From: Antrihabitans auranticaus
Lineage (GTDB): Bacteria; Actinomycetota; Actinomycetes; Mycobacteriales; Mycobacteriaceae
Reading direction: 5' to 3'
Length of the DNA: 64,000 bases
Assembly (NCBI RefSeq): GCF_016481275.1
Contig: NZ_JAEMNW010000001.1
Span: 620,001 to 684,000, forward strand
The notes beneath the pieces are model-generated. The model was given only the letters and a program-made list of their open reading frames with translations. It had not been told where the DNA came from and searched no databases. Position 1 is the stretch's first letter; every line of letters starts with the position of its first letter. The translations under genes were made by a program, and so were the position numbers. Of this stretch, positions 55,152-63,617 are shown piece by piece.

Positions 55152-55161
55152 CCTGCAAACT

Positions 55162-55536
55162 CTACTTGCGCCAGCGCAGCGACCAGCGTTTGCTGTGCTC
55201 GCCTGCGGGATAGTCGGAGCCACACAGGGGGAATTCACCTGTCGGGATACGGCTGAGTGCGCCCAGCAGCGACGAGGGCATGGCGACCTCGGCGGCACGC
55301 CGGAGCGCACCGCGGGCCTGCTGCTGCGCCTCGACCTCGTGTGCGCAGTCAGCGCAGATACCGATGTGCTGGGCGGCTCGCATATAGGCATTCATGCGCA
55401 ATTCGCCGTCGACGTACGCGGCGATGGCCTCACTGGCCAGATGCTCAGTGGACCCGAATTTCCTGGGCTCGGGCTTCTCCGCCGGTGGCATCCAATCCTC
55501 CTGGTCGTCGCCGAGCGGCAATACCGACCGCGTCAC
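55162..55536 (-). CDS. rseA: Anti-sigma factor RseA
   Basis: A 124-residue zinc-binding anti-sigma domain protein that holds SigE inactive. The ZAS motif H-x3-C-x2-C is present (H-I-G-I-C-A-D-C), with the helical [20 protein letters not shown] before it. No membrane helix is seen, as in M. tuberculosis RseA, where phosphorylation and ClpC1P2 proteolysis release the sigma factor. The GTG start overlaps the sigE stop by 4 bases counting both codons (GTGA). Confidence 0.93.
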   Translation of the reverse strand: MTRSVLPLGDDQEDWMPPAEKPEPRKFGSTEHLASEAIAAYVDGELRMNAYMRAAQHIGICADCAHEVEAQQQARGALRRAAEVAMPSSLLGALSRIPTGEFPLCGSDYPAGEHSKRWSLRWRK

Positions 55537-56141
55537 CGGAGCGCGCTGCCGACCTTGTCGTCCGACTGGTGTGCCAGGTACTCGCGCAACGCCTGACGAC
55601 CACGATGGATCCGGCTTCGCACGGTACCGAGCTTCACTCCCAGTGTGGCACCGATCTCCTCGTACGACAGACCTTCCACGTCACAGAGCACAACCGCGGC
55701 GCGAAATTCGGGTGCGAGGGAGTCGAGCGCCGATTGCAGATCCGGATCCAGGCGCGATTCGTGATACGCCTGTTCGGGTCCCGGACCTTCGGCAGGCACA
55801 CGGTCGTAATCGTCGGGCAGTGCTTCCATGCGGATGCGATTGCGGCGCCGGACCATGTCTAGGAAGAGGTTCGTAGTAATGCGGTGCAGCCAGCCTTCGA
55901 AGGTGCCGGCTTGGTAGTTGGACAGCGACCTGAAAACGCGGATGAACGTTTCTTGTGTCAGGTCTTCTGCGTCCTGCGGGTCACCGGACAGTCGATAGGC
56001 CAGCCGGTAGACGCGGTCCGCGTGCTCGCGCACGAGGTCGTCCCACGACGGCATTGCCGCCTGGTCACCAGTGGCATCGAAAGCGGCCGTACCGCTCAGT
56101 TCTGGATCGGAATCCTGTGGCAGCCCGTCGACCATCCCCAC
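55533..56141 (-). CDS. sigE: ECF sigma factor SigE
   Basis: A 202-residue ECF sigma factor for envelope stress. Region 2 ([36 protein letters not shown]) and region 4 ([20 protein letters not shown], then I-H-R-G-R) closely match M. tuberculosis SigE. A GGAGG lies about 8 nt before GTG 56141; ATG 56135 is the alternative. It is shorter at the N-terminus than the 257-residue M. tuberculosis protein, whose isoforms also start internally. It leads sigE-rseA-htrA-tatB and is divergent from the methyltransferase. Confidence 0.95.
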   Translation of the reverse strand: MGMVDGLPQDSDPELSGTAAFDATGDQAAMPSWDDLVREHADRVYRLAYRLSGDPQDAEDLTQETFIRVFRSLSNYQAGTFEGWLHRITTNLFLDMVRRRNRIRMEALPDDYDRVPAEGPGPEQAYHESRLDPDLQSALDSLAPEFRAAVVLCDVEGLSYEEIGATLGVKLGTVRSRIHRGRQALREYLAHQSDDKVGSALR

Positions 56142-56262
56142 CCGCGCATCCTCCGGGAGGCTCGAATAGTCGCGTTCCGCGTTGACGGTGTGGATGGGTG
56201 GAACCTCCTAGTAGAGACCACAAGCGCCTGTAGTCACGTCACATGCCCGTGTATCGATTTCA

Positions 56263-56289
56263 AACTCCCCGGGCGGTCGCTTTGTTCCC
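56263..56289 (-). promoter_or_regulatory. Putative ECF-type (SigE/SigH) promoter of sigE
   Basis: On the minus strand GGGAAC (56284-56289) and GTT (56263-56265) are 18 bp apart, close to the GGAAC-N17/18-GTT pattern of mycobacterial SigE/SigH promoters. It would give a leader of roughly 115 nt. The rest of the 333-bp sigE/methyltransferase gap (56142-56474) shows no gene. Confidence 0.4.
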
Positions 56290-56474
56290 GGTACCGAGTT
56301 ATTCGAAACAAACGTGCGTCGCGATGTCCTGCGCTGATGATCCGATGATCCTTCGTGGAAGTAACTGTGCTTTATCGCGTTATGCCCGTCTTATGAAGAG
56401 CCTGAGGGGAGCCTGAGAAATCTTGCCCGACGCGCCTGACAGACCGAGCGGGCGCGCGACGATAACCTCGAACC

Positions 56475-57104
56475 GTGGACAATGCGCAACGAACTCTTTC
56501 CTACGTCGAAGAATCCGTGGTCGAAGACGAGATTCTCATCGCCGCCAGGGAGCGAGCCGACGATCTGGGCGCTGCACCCATTCCGCCGTCGGTCGGTGCG
56601 TTGCTCAGCATGTTCGCGCAGTTGCTCGCCGCCAAGACGGTCGTCGAGATCGGTACCGGCGCAGGAATCAGCGGACTCTGGCTGCTCGACGGCATGCGCG
56701 ACGACGGCACGCTCACCACGATCGACGCAGAACCCGAGCATCAGCGCGCCGCCAAGGAAGCTTTCCGGTCGGCGGGTATCGCCAGCCCGCGCACCCGGCT
56801 GATCAACGGTCGGGCCCTCGACGTCCTCCCCCGACTCGCCGATGGCGCCTACGACCTCGTCTTCGTCGACACAACCCCGGCCGACCACCCCCACTACGTC
56901 GAACAGGGCGTCCGACTGCTTCGCCCGGGCGGGTTGATCGTCTTCCACAACGCACTGCTGGGCGGTCGCGTGGCGGACGGGGGCCAGCGTGACGCCACAA
57001 CCGTCGCCGTCCGGTCCGCCGCCAGGGCCATCGCCGACGACAATCGCCTGACCAAGGTCCTCATCCCGGTCGGCGACGGGCTCCTCTGCGCGTCGCGGGG
57101 GTAG
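56475..57104 (+). CDS. SAM-dependent O-methyltransferase (Rv1220c-like)
   Basis: A 209-residue Methyltransf_3 (catechol O-methyltransferase-like) enzyme. It has the SAM motif [14 protein letters not shown], the acidic T-I-D-A-E-P-E-H, and the metal/substrate region [17 protein letters not shown] start. It is divergent from sigE, exactly as Rv1220c is from Rv1221. The methyl acceptor is unknown. Confidence 0.9.
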   Translation: MDNAQRTLSYVEESVVEDEILIAARERADDLGAAPIPPSVGALLSMFAQLLAAKTVVEIGTGAGISGLWLLDGMRDDGTLTTIDAEPEHQRAAKEAFRSAGIASPRTRLINGRALDVLPRLADGAYDLVFVDTTPADHPHYVEQGVRLLRPGGLIVFHNALLGGRVADGGQRDATTVAVRSAARAIADDNRLTKVLIPVGDGLLCASRG

Positions 57105-57131
57105 TCGGGGTCCGTTCGGCGGGCGGGTCGT

Positions 57132-57772
57132 GATCACGAGGAAAAGGCGCACACTTGCGGCGCGTCGCTGACCCGTTGCTCGTGCTCACGACGCAGCACT
57201 CCGTTCGGCGGGTCTGATCACGACCAAAAGGCCCACACTCACGGCGCGTCGCTGACCCGTTGCTCGTGCTCACGACGCAGCACTCCGTTCGGCGGGTCTG
57301 ATCACGACCAAAAGGCCCACACTCACGGCGCGTCGCTGACCCGTTGCTCGTGCTCACGACGCGCGATCCGTCCGGCGGCCGTGATCACGACCAAAAGGCC
57401 CACACTCACGGCGCGTCGCTGACCCGTTGCTCGTGCTCACGACGCGCGATCCCTCCGGCGGGCCTGATCACGACCAAAAGGCCCACCCTCACGGCGCGTC
57501 GCTGACCCGTTGCTCGTGCTCACGACGCAGCACCTGTGATCACGACCAAAAGGCTCACCCTCACAGCGCGTCGCTGACCCGTTGCTCGTGCTCACCACGC
57601 AGCACCCGTCCGACGGGCCTGATCACGACCAAAAGGCACACCCTCACGGCGCGTCGCTGACCCGTTGCTCGTGCTCACGACGCAGCACCCGTCCGACGGG
57701 CCTGATCACGACCAAAAGGCACACCCTCACGGCGCGTCGTGGACCCGTTGCTCGTGCTCACGACGCAGCGCA
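57132..57772. repeat. Array of eight ~84-bp tandem repeats
   Basis: Units begin with GATCACGA at 57132, 57216, 57300, 57383, 57466, 57538, 57621 and 57704; spacings are 84, 84, 83, 83, 72, 83 and 83 bp. Shared blocks are GATCACGACCAAAAGG, GCGCGTCG.TGACCCGTTGC and TCGTGCTCACGACGC. Copies differ by a few bases mainly in the last 15-20 bp. The first unit differs most (GATCACGAGGAAAAGG) and is closest to the diverged copies at 58839-59060. The eighth unit supplies the stop codon of the AbiEi-like gene. The varied period breaks any reading frame, so the array is non-coding. Confidence 0.92.
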
Positions 57773-58660
57773 GACAGGGGTCCGCTCCTCCAGATGCTTC
57801 GATAGCCGCCGGACGAGTTGACTGGGCCAGCGTCGAACGTCGTCAACTGTGATCGGAACGATCAGCCAGCCATGTTCCTGCAGCCACGCGATGCGTACCT
57901 TGTCCCTGCGGACCGCTCGCGGGCCGGTATGGAAATCGTCGGAATCGTACTCGGCGCCGAGTTTGGCGGCTTCCCAAGCGAAGTCGAGGTAGAAGCGCTC
58001 GATTCCCCAATTGTCGACTATTGGCAGTTGGAGGTCAGGTTTCGGCAGGTCGGCGTCCAGTATCACGAGCCGCGTTTCGGACTCCATCGGCGAGCCCGCC
58101 CGACCGTCGGCAACCCGAATCAACGGCCGGACGTGGGCCATCCCCCGGCGCCCCGATTGGGCATCGGCTGCGGCCGTAAGGTCGTCGACAGTGCACAGTT
58201 TGGTTGCCAAAGCTGCGTCGAGGGTCGCGAGGGCACGGGGTCGCGGCAGTGTGCGCGCAACCTCGACGGCGGTCCACGCCGGCGCAGTCACGAGCTGGGC
58301 ACCGACGCGTTGGATCGGCGCGTCCAATTGCTGATGGACGACGAGGCCCTTGTGGCCGTGGACATGACGCGCGCCCGGATCGAGGATGTGGACGTCGACC
58401 ACGCCCTCGGTGTCGAACCCATAGATCGCTGCCGCAGAACTTCGGCACGCGGTCACTTCCTGGCCGTACACCTTGGTCAGTCCGGCAAGCTTGACGTTTA
58501 TCGTCGGCAAACGGTCGGTATAGACGCCGTGCCAGAGCGCGACGATTTCGCCGCGTCGCACCAGACCGCGCATGACGCCTCGCGATGCGACGGCATAGAT
58601 CTCGGGGACGGTCACCGCTCCCGCGTTGGCTTCGAACAGCTCTCGTAAGTTGCTTTCCAT
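57758..58660 (-). CDS. AbiEi/DUF559-type protein: winged helix plus Vsr-like nuclease domain
   Basis: A 300-residue protein from ATG 58658-58660. An N-terminal winged-helix region like that of AbiEi antitoxins (about 10-55, T-V-P-E-I-Y-A-V-A-S-R-G-V-M-R-G-L-V-R-R-G) is followed by a middle beta region and a C-terminal DUF559/Vsr-like PD-(D/E)xK fold. The motifs are S-E-T-R (Glu195), F-Y-L-D-F-A-W-E (Asp226), G-A-E-Y-D (Glu237-x-Asp239), and the closing W-L-Q-E-H-G-W-L-I-V-P-I. Such proteins are multicopy in rhodococci and nocardiae and usually lack an AbiEii toxin partner, as here. It is flanked on both sides by the same repeat family. GTG 58684 is an alternative start. Its role in defence or DNA cutting is unproven. 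Confidence 0.8.
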   Translation of the reverse strand: MESNLRELFEANAGAVTVPEIYAVASRGVMRGLVRRGEIVALWHGVYTDRLPTINVKLAGLTKVYGQEVTACRSSAAAIYGFDTEGVVDVHILDPGARHVHGHKGLVVHQQLDAPIQRVGAQLVTAPAWTAVEVARTLPRPRALATLDAALATKLCTVDDLTAAADAQSGRRGMAHVRPLIRVADGRAGSPMESETRLVILDADLPKPDLQLPIVDNWGIERFYLDFAWEAAKLGAEYDSDDFHTGPRAVRRDKVRIAWLQEHGWLIVPITVDDVRRWPSQLVRRLSKHLEERTPVCAAS

Positions 58661-58838
58661 CCACGAATCGTCACGACCGCCCACCGTGGGGACTGCGCAA
58701 AAGCCCAGGTGACAAATTGCCCTGTGGATAACTGCGAGCCTGTGGATGGGCTGCGTCGGAGCAGGTCAGGGTGTGGACGGGGAGCTTGCCGCCTACGATT
58801 GCGTGGCGCTCGACAAGATTTCCGGATTCAGTCGCTGC

Positions 58839-59060
58839 CGCCACGATCACGACCATCGGGTCAGCAACACGCCGCGCGCACGAGCCCTTTCCTCGTGATC
58901 ATCGCCAGCAGCCCGCTCCCCCCGGCCAATCCGCTCGCCCCCGCCACGAGCACGACCATCGGGTCAGCAACACGCCGCACGCACGAGCCCTTTCCTCGTG
59001 ATCACCACCAGCAGCCCGCGCCACCTCACCCTTTCCTCGTGATCACCACCAGCAGCCCTA
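58839..59060. repeat. Diverged inverted copies of the 84-bp repeat family
   Basis: Two units (58839-58917 and 58942-59019) and a partial one (59027-59060) share ACCATCGGGTCAGCAACACG and CCTTTCCTCGTGATCA. They match the reverse complement of the 57132-57772 units (GCAACGGGTCAGCGACGCG and CCTTTTGGTCGTGATCA). So the two clusters are inverted around the AbiEi-like gene. The spacing here is 103 bp between the first two. The rest of the 459-bp gap holds no gene. Confidence 0.8.
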
Positions 59061-59094
59061 TCCCACCGCCCACCCGCCCACCCTTGCGCCCCAT

Positions 59095-59128
59095 TGAACA
59101 CACGTTTAAACTCTTAAACATGCGTTCA
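59095..59128. promoter_or_regulatory. TetR autoregulatory operator overlapping the start codon
   Basis: TGAACACACGTTTAA (59095-59109) and TTAAACATGCGTTCA (59114-59128) form a 15+15 dyad with 13 matching positions and a 4-bp centre. The right arm covers the ATG of the TetR gene (59120-59122), so a bound repressor would block expression of the whole TetR-ABC operon. Confidence 0.75.
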
Positions 59129-59770
59129 GCCACCGCTGATCTCACGACTCGGGCTCGCATTCGGGACGCGGCCGTCGTCGTGTTCGGCCAACAGGGATTC
59201 TCGACGGGGGTTCGTGCCGTCGCGACCGCCGCCGGTGTGTCCCCCGGCCTCGTAAATCACCATTTCGGGTCCAAGGAAGGACTTCGGGCGGTGTGCGACG
59301 ACTATGTTCTCGACGTCATTCGGACGGACAAGGCCGACTTTCTCACCGCGCCCAGCGCATCGAGCATGATTGCAAAGCTCGCCGACATCGAGCAGTATGC
59401 GCCACTCATCGCGTACATCCTGCGCAGTTTCCAAACCGGCGGGACATTGGCGGAATTACTGTTCGAGCACATGGTGACGAACGCGGAGCTCTACCTCGCG
59501 GAAGGTGTTGCGGCAGGGACGTTGCGGCCAAGCAGGGACCCCGCCGCCCGAGCTCGATATGCCGCGATCCAGGGACTGGGTGGGCTGCTGCTCTACTTTC
59601 AGCTCCACACGAACGGCGAAAACGTCGACTACGCCAAGGCACTTCGCGAATACTCGGATGCAACAACGCTTCCCGCGCTGGAGCTTTACACCGACGGCAT
59701 GCTCACCGACTCGTCCCTACTCGACGGCTATCTCGAAAATCGCTCCACCACTGCGGAACAGGAGATGTGA
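59120..59770 (+). CDS. TetR regulator of the ABC efflux operon (Rv1219c-like)
   Basis: A 216-residue TetR repressor: HTH at about 10-55 (V-R-A-V-A-T-A-A-G-V-S-P-G-L-V-N-H-H-F-G-S-K), then a TetR_C_33-like effector domain. ATG 59120 is chosen; the long upstream extension only crosses repeats. It is followed directly by the ABC ATPase gene (adjacent codons) and permease, the same order as Rv1219c-Rv1218c-Rv1217c, where the regulator represses its own efflux operon. A dyad overlapping the start supports autoregulation. Confidence 0.92.
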   Translation: MRSATADLTTRARIRDAAVVVFGQQGFSTGVRAVATAAGVSPGLVNHHFGSKEGLRAVCDDYVLDVIRTDKADFLTAPSASSMIAKLADIEQYAPLIAYILRSFQTGGTLAELLFEHMVTNAELYLAEGVAAGTLRPSRDPAARARYAAIQGLGGLLLYFQLHTNGENVDYAKALREYSDATTLPALELYTDGMLTDSSLLDGYLENRSTTAEQEM

Positions 59771-60676
59771 ATGTCTGGGATCATCGAAGTTCGCAACTTG
59801 CACAAGCACTTCGGCGCCGTGCATGCACTCGACGGACTGGACCTATCGGTATCCGAGGGTGAAGTTCATGGCTTCCTCGGACCGAACGGCGCAGGCAAGT
59901 CCACAACGATCCGGGTACTCCTCGGCATTCTGCGTGCGACGTCGGGCGAGGTCAGCTTGTTCGGCCGCGATCCATGGCACGACGCGGTCGACCTCCATCG
60001 CGACATCGCCTATGTACCAGGCGATGTCACGCTGTGGCCCAACCTCTCGGGCGGCGAAACGATCGACCTCCTCGCACGGCTGCGGGGTGGAATCGACACG
60101 GCTCGACGCGCAGAGCTGATCGAGCGCTATGCCCTCGACCCCCGCAAGAAGGCGCGGACCTACTCGAAGGGCAACCGGCAGAAGGTCGCGCTGGTCTCCG
60201 CCTTCTCGTCGAATGCGACGCTACTGCTGCTCGACGAACCGACCTCGGGCCTGGATCCGTTGATGGAACAGATCTTTCGCGAATGCGTTGCCGAAGCACG
60301 CGAGCGTGGCGCGACGGTGCTGCTGTCCAGCCATATCCTCTCCGAGGTCGAGGCGCTGTGCGAACGCGTGACGATTATCCGGGCCGGCCAGACGGTCGAG
60401 ACGGGCACGCTCGAATCGATGCGGCACCTGAGCCGCACCTCAATCACTGCCGAACTGACTGGCGACCCAGGCGATTTGACGAGAATCGAAGGCGTCGAGG
60501 ACGTGCAGATCGACGGCAGCACGTTGCACTGCCAGGTCGAGAGTGCGGGCCTGGGCGAGCTGATTCGCGTTCTCGGTGACGCCGGAGTGCGCTCACTCGT
60601 CAGCAAACCGCCGACGTTGGAGGAGCTGTTTCTCCGCCACTACGAGACCGATGGCAGGGAGAAGGTGTCGGTATGA
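59771..60676 (+). CDS. ABC efflux ATPase (Rv1218c-like)
   Basis: A 301-residue drug-type ABC ATPase: Walker [10 protein letters not shown] at about 38, signature [12 protein letters not shown] (the usual L-S-G-G-Q is Y-S-K-G-N, common in the DrrA/Rv1218c group), Walker [14 protein letters not shown], switch S-S-H-I-L-S-E-V-E and a C-terminal DUF4162-like domain. It overlaps the permease gene by 4 bp. In M. tuberculosis the homologue exports several drug classes. Confidence 0.92.
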   Translation: MSGIIEVRNLHKHFGAVHALDGLDLSVSEGEVHGFLGPNGAGKSTTIRVLLGILRATSGEVSLFGRDPWHDAVDLHRDIAYVPGDVTLWPNLSGGETIDLLARLRGGIDTARRAELIERYALDPRKKARTYSKGNRQKVALVSAFSSNATLLLLDEPTSGLDPLMEQIFRECVAEARERGATVLLSSHILSEVEALCERVTIIRAGQTVETGTLESMRHLSRTSITAELTGDPGDLTRIEGVEDVQIDGSTLHCQVESAGLGELIRVLGDAGVRSLVSKPPTLEELFLRHYETDGREKVSV

Positions 60677-62295
60677 CGACCGCGACCGCGACTCGTCCCC
60701 CGCAGGCGACAACCGCCGACTTCACAGGCACGCTGTACCAGCTGCGACTGTTCCTCCGCCGGGACCGCGTCTCGATGCCGCTGTGGGTCTTGGTGTTCGG
60801 CTTCGCACCGGCGTTGTACGTACAGAGCATCGACGACCTCTATACGGACCCCGCCGCGCTGGCCGAATTCGCCGAGACGACAAAGGCAAGCCCCGCCGAA
60901 ATCGCCATGTACGGACCGATTTTCAACGACAGCCTCGGCCAGGTCGGGCTGTGGAAAGCGGGAATGTACTTCACGCTGATCGGGATCGCGATGATTCTGA
61001 CCGTCATCCGGCACACCCGGATGGAAGAAGAGTCGGGACGATCCGAGCTGCTCGATTCGACTGCCGTCGGCCGGTATTCGGGGTTGACCGCCGCACTGGC
61101 TCTCGCATTCGGCGCCTCGTCGGTAATCGGAATGCTGTGCACCGCAGGTCTACTCGGAATCGGGCTGCCCGTCGGCGGTTCGATTGGGTTTGGGCTGGCT
61201 ATGGCCGGCTCGGGATTCGTCTTCACTGCGGTCGCCGGGGTCGCCGCCCAGCTGAGCACCAGCGCACGCGTGTCACGCGGTGTCGCTCTCGGTTTCCTCG
61301 GTACGACCTACGCGCTCCGCGCCGTCGGCGACGCAGGCTCGGGAACACTGTCCTGGTTGTCGCCGCAGGGGTGGTCCCTGCAACTTCGGCCGTTCGCCGA
61401 CGAGCGCTGGTGGGTTCTGCTGTTACTCCTCGGTGCGACCGTCTCGTTCACCGCAGTCGCTTACGTTCTACTGGTCCGCCGGGACGTGGGTGCGGGGCTG
61501 ATTCCGGAACGCCCGGGCGCGCCCGCGGCTTCGCCGGCGTTGAGCGGCACGCTTGGGCTCGCGTGGCGAATGCATCGCGGCACCCTGCTCGCGTGGACCG
61601 TTGGACTTTCCATCTACGGCTTGCTCATCGGTGGCGCTGCCGACAGCATCAGCGGCCAATTGGGCGATAGCGAAACGATCCGCGACATCATCACCCGGTT
61701 CGGGGGAACGGAGTCGCTCGAGGATTCTTTCGTCGCCTACGGCTTCAGCATGCTCGGCGTGGCGGGTGCCGCGTTCGCGATCTCGGCGGCTCTTCGCCTG
61801 TACGCCGAGGAGAACGCTAGTCGGAGCGAAACACTTCTCGCTGGAGCGGTCGGCCGATCTCGTTGGGCAACAAGTCATATCACGTTCGCTCTGCTCGGGC
61901 CCGCCGTAGCGATGTTTGTTGCCGGAGTGCTCGGCGGAATCGCCTACGGCGCTTCTGTCGGCGATATCGGCGGCAAACTTCCTGGAGTCATCGGGGGCGC
62001 GCTGGTCCAACTACCTGCGATCTGGCTGCTCGCCGGGATCACGGTGGCGCTGTTCGGCATCGTTCCACGGTTCACTCCTGTCGCGTGGGGCGTGCTCGCA
62101 GCCTTCGGACTGATCTTCATGATCGGCTCGATAATCGATGCGCCGCAATGGGTTCGCGATCTCGAACCGTTCACTCACCTGCCGAAGTTGCCGGGCGGCG
62201 AATTCCACGTGGCGCCGGTCGTCAGCCTCCTCGCCCTCGCGGGAGCCTTGCTCCTGATCGGGCTGGTGAGCTTCCGCAGGCGTGATTTGCGCTAG
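60673..62295 (+). CDS. ABC efflux permease, 12 TM (Rv1217c-like)
   Basis: A 540-residue permease with two internally related halves of about six helices each ([20 protein letters not shown] in the first, [20 protein letters not shown] in the second; each is followed by an E-E-x-x-x-R-S-E-x-L-L motif). This duplicated layout is typical of the Rv1217c group. ATG 60673 overlaps the ATPase stop. It ends 7 bp from convergent glgC. Confidence 0.92.
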   Translation: MTTATATRPPQATTADFTGTLYQLRLFLRRDRVSMPLWVLVFGFAPALYVQSIDDLYTDPAALAEFAETTKASPAEIAMYGPIFNDSLGQVGLWKAGMYFTLIGIAMILTVIRHTRMEEESGRSELLDSTAVGRYSGLTAALALAFGASSVIGMLCTAGLLGIGLPVGGSIGFGLAMAGSGFVFTAVAGVAAQLSTSARVSRGVALGFLGTTYALRAVGDAGSGTLSWLSPQGWSLQLRPFADERWWVLLLLLGATVSFTAVAYVLLVRRDVGAGLIPERPGAPAASPALSGTLGLAWRMHRGTLLAWTVGLSIYGLLIGGAADSISGQLGDSETIRDIITRFGGTESLEDSFVAYGFSMLGVAGAAFAISAALRLYAEENASRSETLLAGAVGRSRWATSHITFALLGPAVAMFVAGVLGGIAYGASVGDIGGKLPGVIGGALVQLPAIWLLAGITVALFGIVPRFTPVAWGVLAAFGLIFMIGSIIDAPQWVRDLEPFTHLPKLPGGEFHVAPVVSLLALAGALLLIGLVSFRRRDLR

Positions 62296-62302
62296 CCGAC
62301 CC

Positions 62303-63517
62303 TCAGATCCAGACGCCCTTGCCGACGGTGACCACACCACCGTTGCTCAGGGTGAAGCGGGAGCGATCGCGTTCGATGTCGACACCGATGACCTCCCCTT
62401 CACCGACGACGACGTTCTTGTCCAGAATCGCGCGGCGAACGACGGCACCCCGCCCGATGCGCACGCCGGGCATCAGCACGCTGCCTTCGACGGTCGCGCC
62501 GTCCTGGATGACAACGTTGCTGCTCAACACCGAATTGCGGACTGTTGCGGCGGACAGAATGCAACCAGCGCCGACGACGGATTCCTGTGCGAGGCCGCCT
62601 TGCGCGAACTTCGCGGGCGGCAGATTCTCGGCCGCACCCCGGATGGGCCAGCGCCGGTTGTAGAGGTTGAAGACCGGGTGCACCGATACGAGGTCCATAT
62701 GCGCGTCGTAGAAGGCGTCGATAGTTCCGACGTCTCGCCAATAGCCGCGGTCGCGGTCCGTTGCGCCCGGGACGATGTTGTCCTTGAAGTCGTAGACGGC
62801 GGCCTCGCCCGCAGCGACGAGCGCAGGAATGATGTCGCCGCCCATGTCGTGGTCGGAATCGGAGTTCTCGGCGTCCGCGCGAATCGCGTCGACCAGCGTT
62901 TTCGTCGTGAACACGTAATTGCCCATCGATGCGAACGTCATGTTCGGGTCGTCGGGCGTACCCGGCGGATGCGCCGGCTTTTCCAGAAATTGAACGATTC
63001 GCCCGCTGTCGTCGCTGTCGATGCAGCCGAACGCCGTCGCCTCGCTTCGCGGGACGCGGATACCGGCCACGGTGACCCCCGCGCCCGACTCGATGTGTTG
63101 GTCGACCATCTGCTCGGGGTTCATCCGATAGACGTGATCAGCGCCGAAAACCACGATGTACTCGGGATCTTCGTCGTAGATCAGGTTCATCGACTGGAGG
63201 ATCGCGTCCGCGCTGCCCGTGTACCAGCGCGGTCCGAGGCGTTGCTGCGCGGGCACCGGAGTGATGTACTCCCCGGCGAACCCGGACAGGCGCCACGTCT
63301 GGCTGATGTGCCGGTCCAGCGAGTGCGACTTGTATTGCGTCAGCACACAAATCCGCAGATATCCGGCATTGACCAGGTTGCTCAGTACGAAATCGATCAG
63401 CCGGTAGGCACCGCCGAACGGAACTGCGGGCTTCGCCCGGTCTGCGGTCAGTGGATACAGGCGTTTGCCGACCCCACCGGCAAGCACGATCCCAAGCACA
63501 TGCGGCTGGCTCCTCAC
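62303..63517 (-). CDS. glgC: Glucose-1-phosphate adenylyltransferase
   Basis: Makes ADP-glucose from ATP and glucose-1-phosphate for glycogen and capsular alpha-glucan. The 404-residue protein has the nucleotidyltransferase motif [13 protein letters not shown], the [20 protein letters not shown] block and a C-terminal left-handed beta-helix ([27 protein letters not shown]). GTG start. Divergent from glgA with 100 bp between start codons, as Rv1213/Rv1212c. Confidence 0.96.
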   Translation of the reverse strand: MRSQPHVLGIVLAGGVGKRLYPLTADRAKPAVPFGGAYRLIDFVLSNLVNAGYLRICVLTQYKSHSLDRHISQTWRLSGFAGEYITPVPAQQRLGPRWYTGSADAILQSMNLIYDEDPEYIVVFGADHVYRMNPEQMVDQHIESGAGVTVAGIRVPRSEATAFGCIDSDDSGRIVQFLEKPAHPPGTPDDPNMTFASMGNYVFTTKTLVDAIRADAENSDSDHDMGGDIIPALVAAGEAAVYDFKDNIVPGATDRDRGYWRDVGTIDAFYDAHMDLVSVHPVFNLYNRRWPIRGAAENLPPAKFAQGGLAQESVVGAGCILSAATVRNSVLSSNVVIQDGATVEGSVLMPGVRIGRGAVVRRAILDKNVVVGEGEVIGVDIERDRSRFTLSNGGVVTVGKGVWI

Positions 63518-63617
63518 ACTCCAAACCTATCCGTACCCACCCGCACCCGCCAGCGGGACCTCCCGTTCCGCACACAGCGAGTCGCCTCGAGTCTGTTGGA
63601 GCGGTTACGTTTACCGA

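Noticed and set aside
57132-57772. CRISPR array
   Set aside because: Units are about 84 bp, almost wholly conserved, with no 25-40 bp unique spacers and no cas genes nearby.
57061-57821. Short repetitive open frames on both strands through the 84-bp array
   Set aside because: The period changes between 84, 83 and 72 bp, so no frame is conserved across units; the repeated peptides reflect the DNA repeat.
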